64,000 nt of DNA from Obelidium mucronatum. Its lineage: Eukaryota; Chytridiomycota; Chytridiomycetes; Chytridiales; Chytriomycetaceae. The stretch is taken from positions 52,600-116,599 of the forward strand of contig JAIVFH010000104.1 of NCBI GenBank assembly GCA_025765595.1, written 5' to 3'. This document shows positions 63,783 to 64,000 of the stretch, piece by piece. Position 1 is the first letter of the stretch. The number at the start of each line of letters is the position of its first letter. The position numbers were made by a program, and so were the translations under genes. The notes beneath the pieces are model-generated. The model had not been told where the DNA came from. It saw only the letters and a program-made list of their open reading frames with translations, and did not search any database.

Positions 63783-64000
63783 TTTTTATTTTTAATTTCA
63801 TCCAATAAATTATGAATAATGAACACGTTAAAATGAAAAAATTACTATTATTCTTTTTAAATTCAAATACTCCTGTGTGTTGTAGAGTGGTGTCGATCGC
63901 GCTCAACGACTCGACTCGAGAACTGATGCTACATAACGTGCAACCAAAACCATTCGCCTTATGCTTCCGCCTGCAGTCAATCATAAGGTTCTTGCGGTGA
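63783..64000. other. Right edge, no gene supported
   Basis: About 220 bp, A/T-rich near the RING gene start, with a plus-strand frame to the edge (63812 on) that has no motif. Confidence 0.4.

Noticed and set aside
1..64000. CRISPR arrays, bacterial operons or plasmid features
   Set aside because: Spliceosomal introns, eukaryotic ribosomal proteins and a eukaryotic tRNA show this is nuclear DNA; no spaced repeat array is seen.

Overview
This is nuclear eukaryotic DNA, most likely from an early-diverging (chytrid-like) fungus. Evidence for a fungus: a fungal-type chorismate mutase, BUD22, three GH19 chitinase-family membrane proteins, and dense genes with short GT..AG introns (mostly 50-90 bp). 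Evidence against yeast or typical Dikarya: an APH-1 gamma-secretase subunit, Crinkler-type NTPase and nuclease sequences, a NUDCD1-like gene and a huge bulb-lectin gene. The clade is inferred from gene content; no rRNA or marker search was possible.

Layout. 1-1734: Crinkler-like pieces (NTPase running off the left edge, detached nuclease). 1834-3513: membrane-anchored GH19 chitinase (-). 3588-4657: six-exon APH-1 (-), divergent from SEC13 (+, to 6278). 6630-8003: C2H2 zinc-finger protein. 8004-9700: no gene recognised. 9701-11999: kinase-like protein with degenerate catalytic motifs, followed to about 15480 by decayed partial copies, one split by a truncated Ty1/copia pol fragment. 15833-22826 (+): Ser-rich surface protein, type II PI 4-kinase, chorismate mutase, M3 metallopeptidase. 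22834-29769: inverted, decayed copy of the lectin locus at 49.1-56.1 kb. 29780-31600: RecQ-like helicase relic. 31805-38393 (+): ABCG half transporter, two more GH19 proteins, eIF5A. 38663-40783: kinase-like gene with a heptad repeat and an in-frame TGA. 41145-46764 (+): NUDCD1-like, BUD22, uS2 (RPS0). 47170-47243: tRNA-Val(AAC) (-). 47727-49289: PGK. 49385-55944: 12-exon, about 1,967-residue secreted lectin-repeat protein. 56072-61354 (-): homogentisate dioxygenase, serine beta-lactamase-like hydrolase, eL20. 61939-62562: coiled-coil membrane protein (+). 62650-63782: RING/TRAF zinc-finger protein (-).

The main biology is a mixture of housekeeping genes (secretion, translation, glycolysis, aromatic amino acid synthesis and breakdown, phosphoinositide signalling) with fast-evolving surface and effector-like families (lectin repeats, GH19 proteins, pseudokinases, Crinkler-like parts). 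The standout observations are: an eIF5A gene whose conserved Met codon appears to be built from a 1-nt and a 2-nt exon; a roughly 7-kb inverted duplication carrying broken ends of both neighbouring genes, which shows its direction; a lectin gene whose eleven introns are all phase 1; a GH19 paralogue lacking both expected catalytic glutamates; and a BUD22 protein with a quadrupled C-terminal motif.
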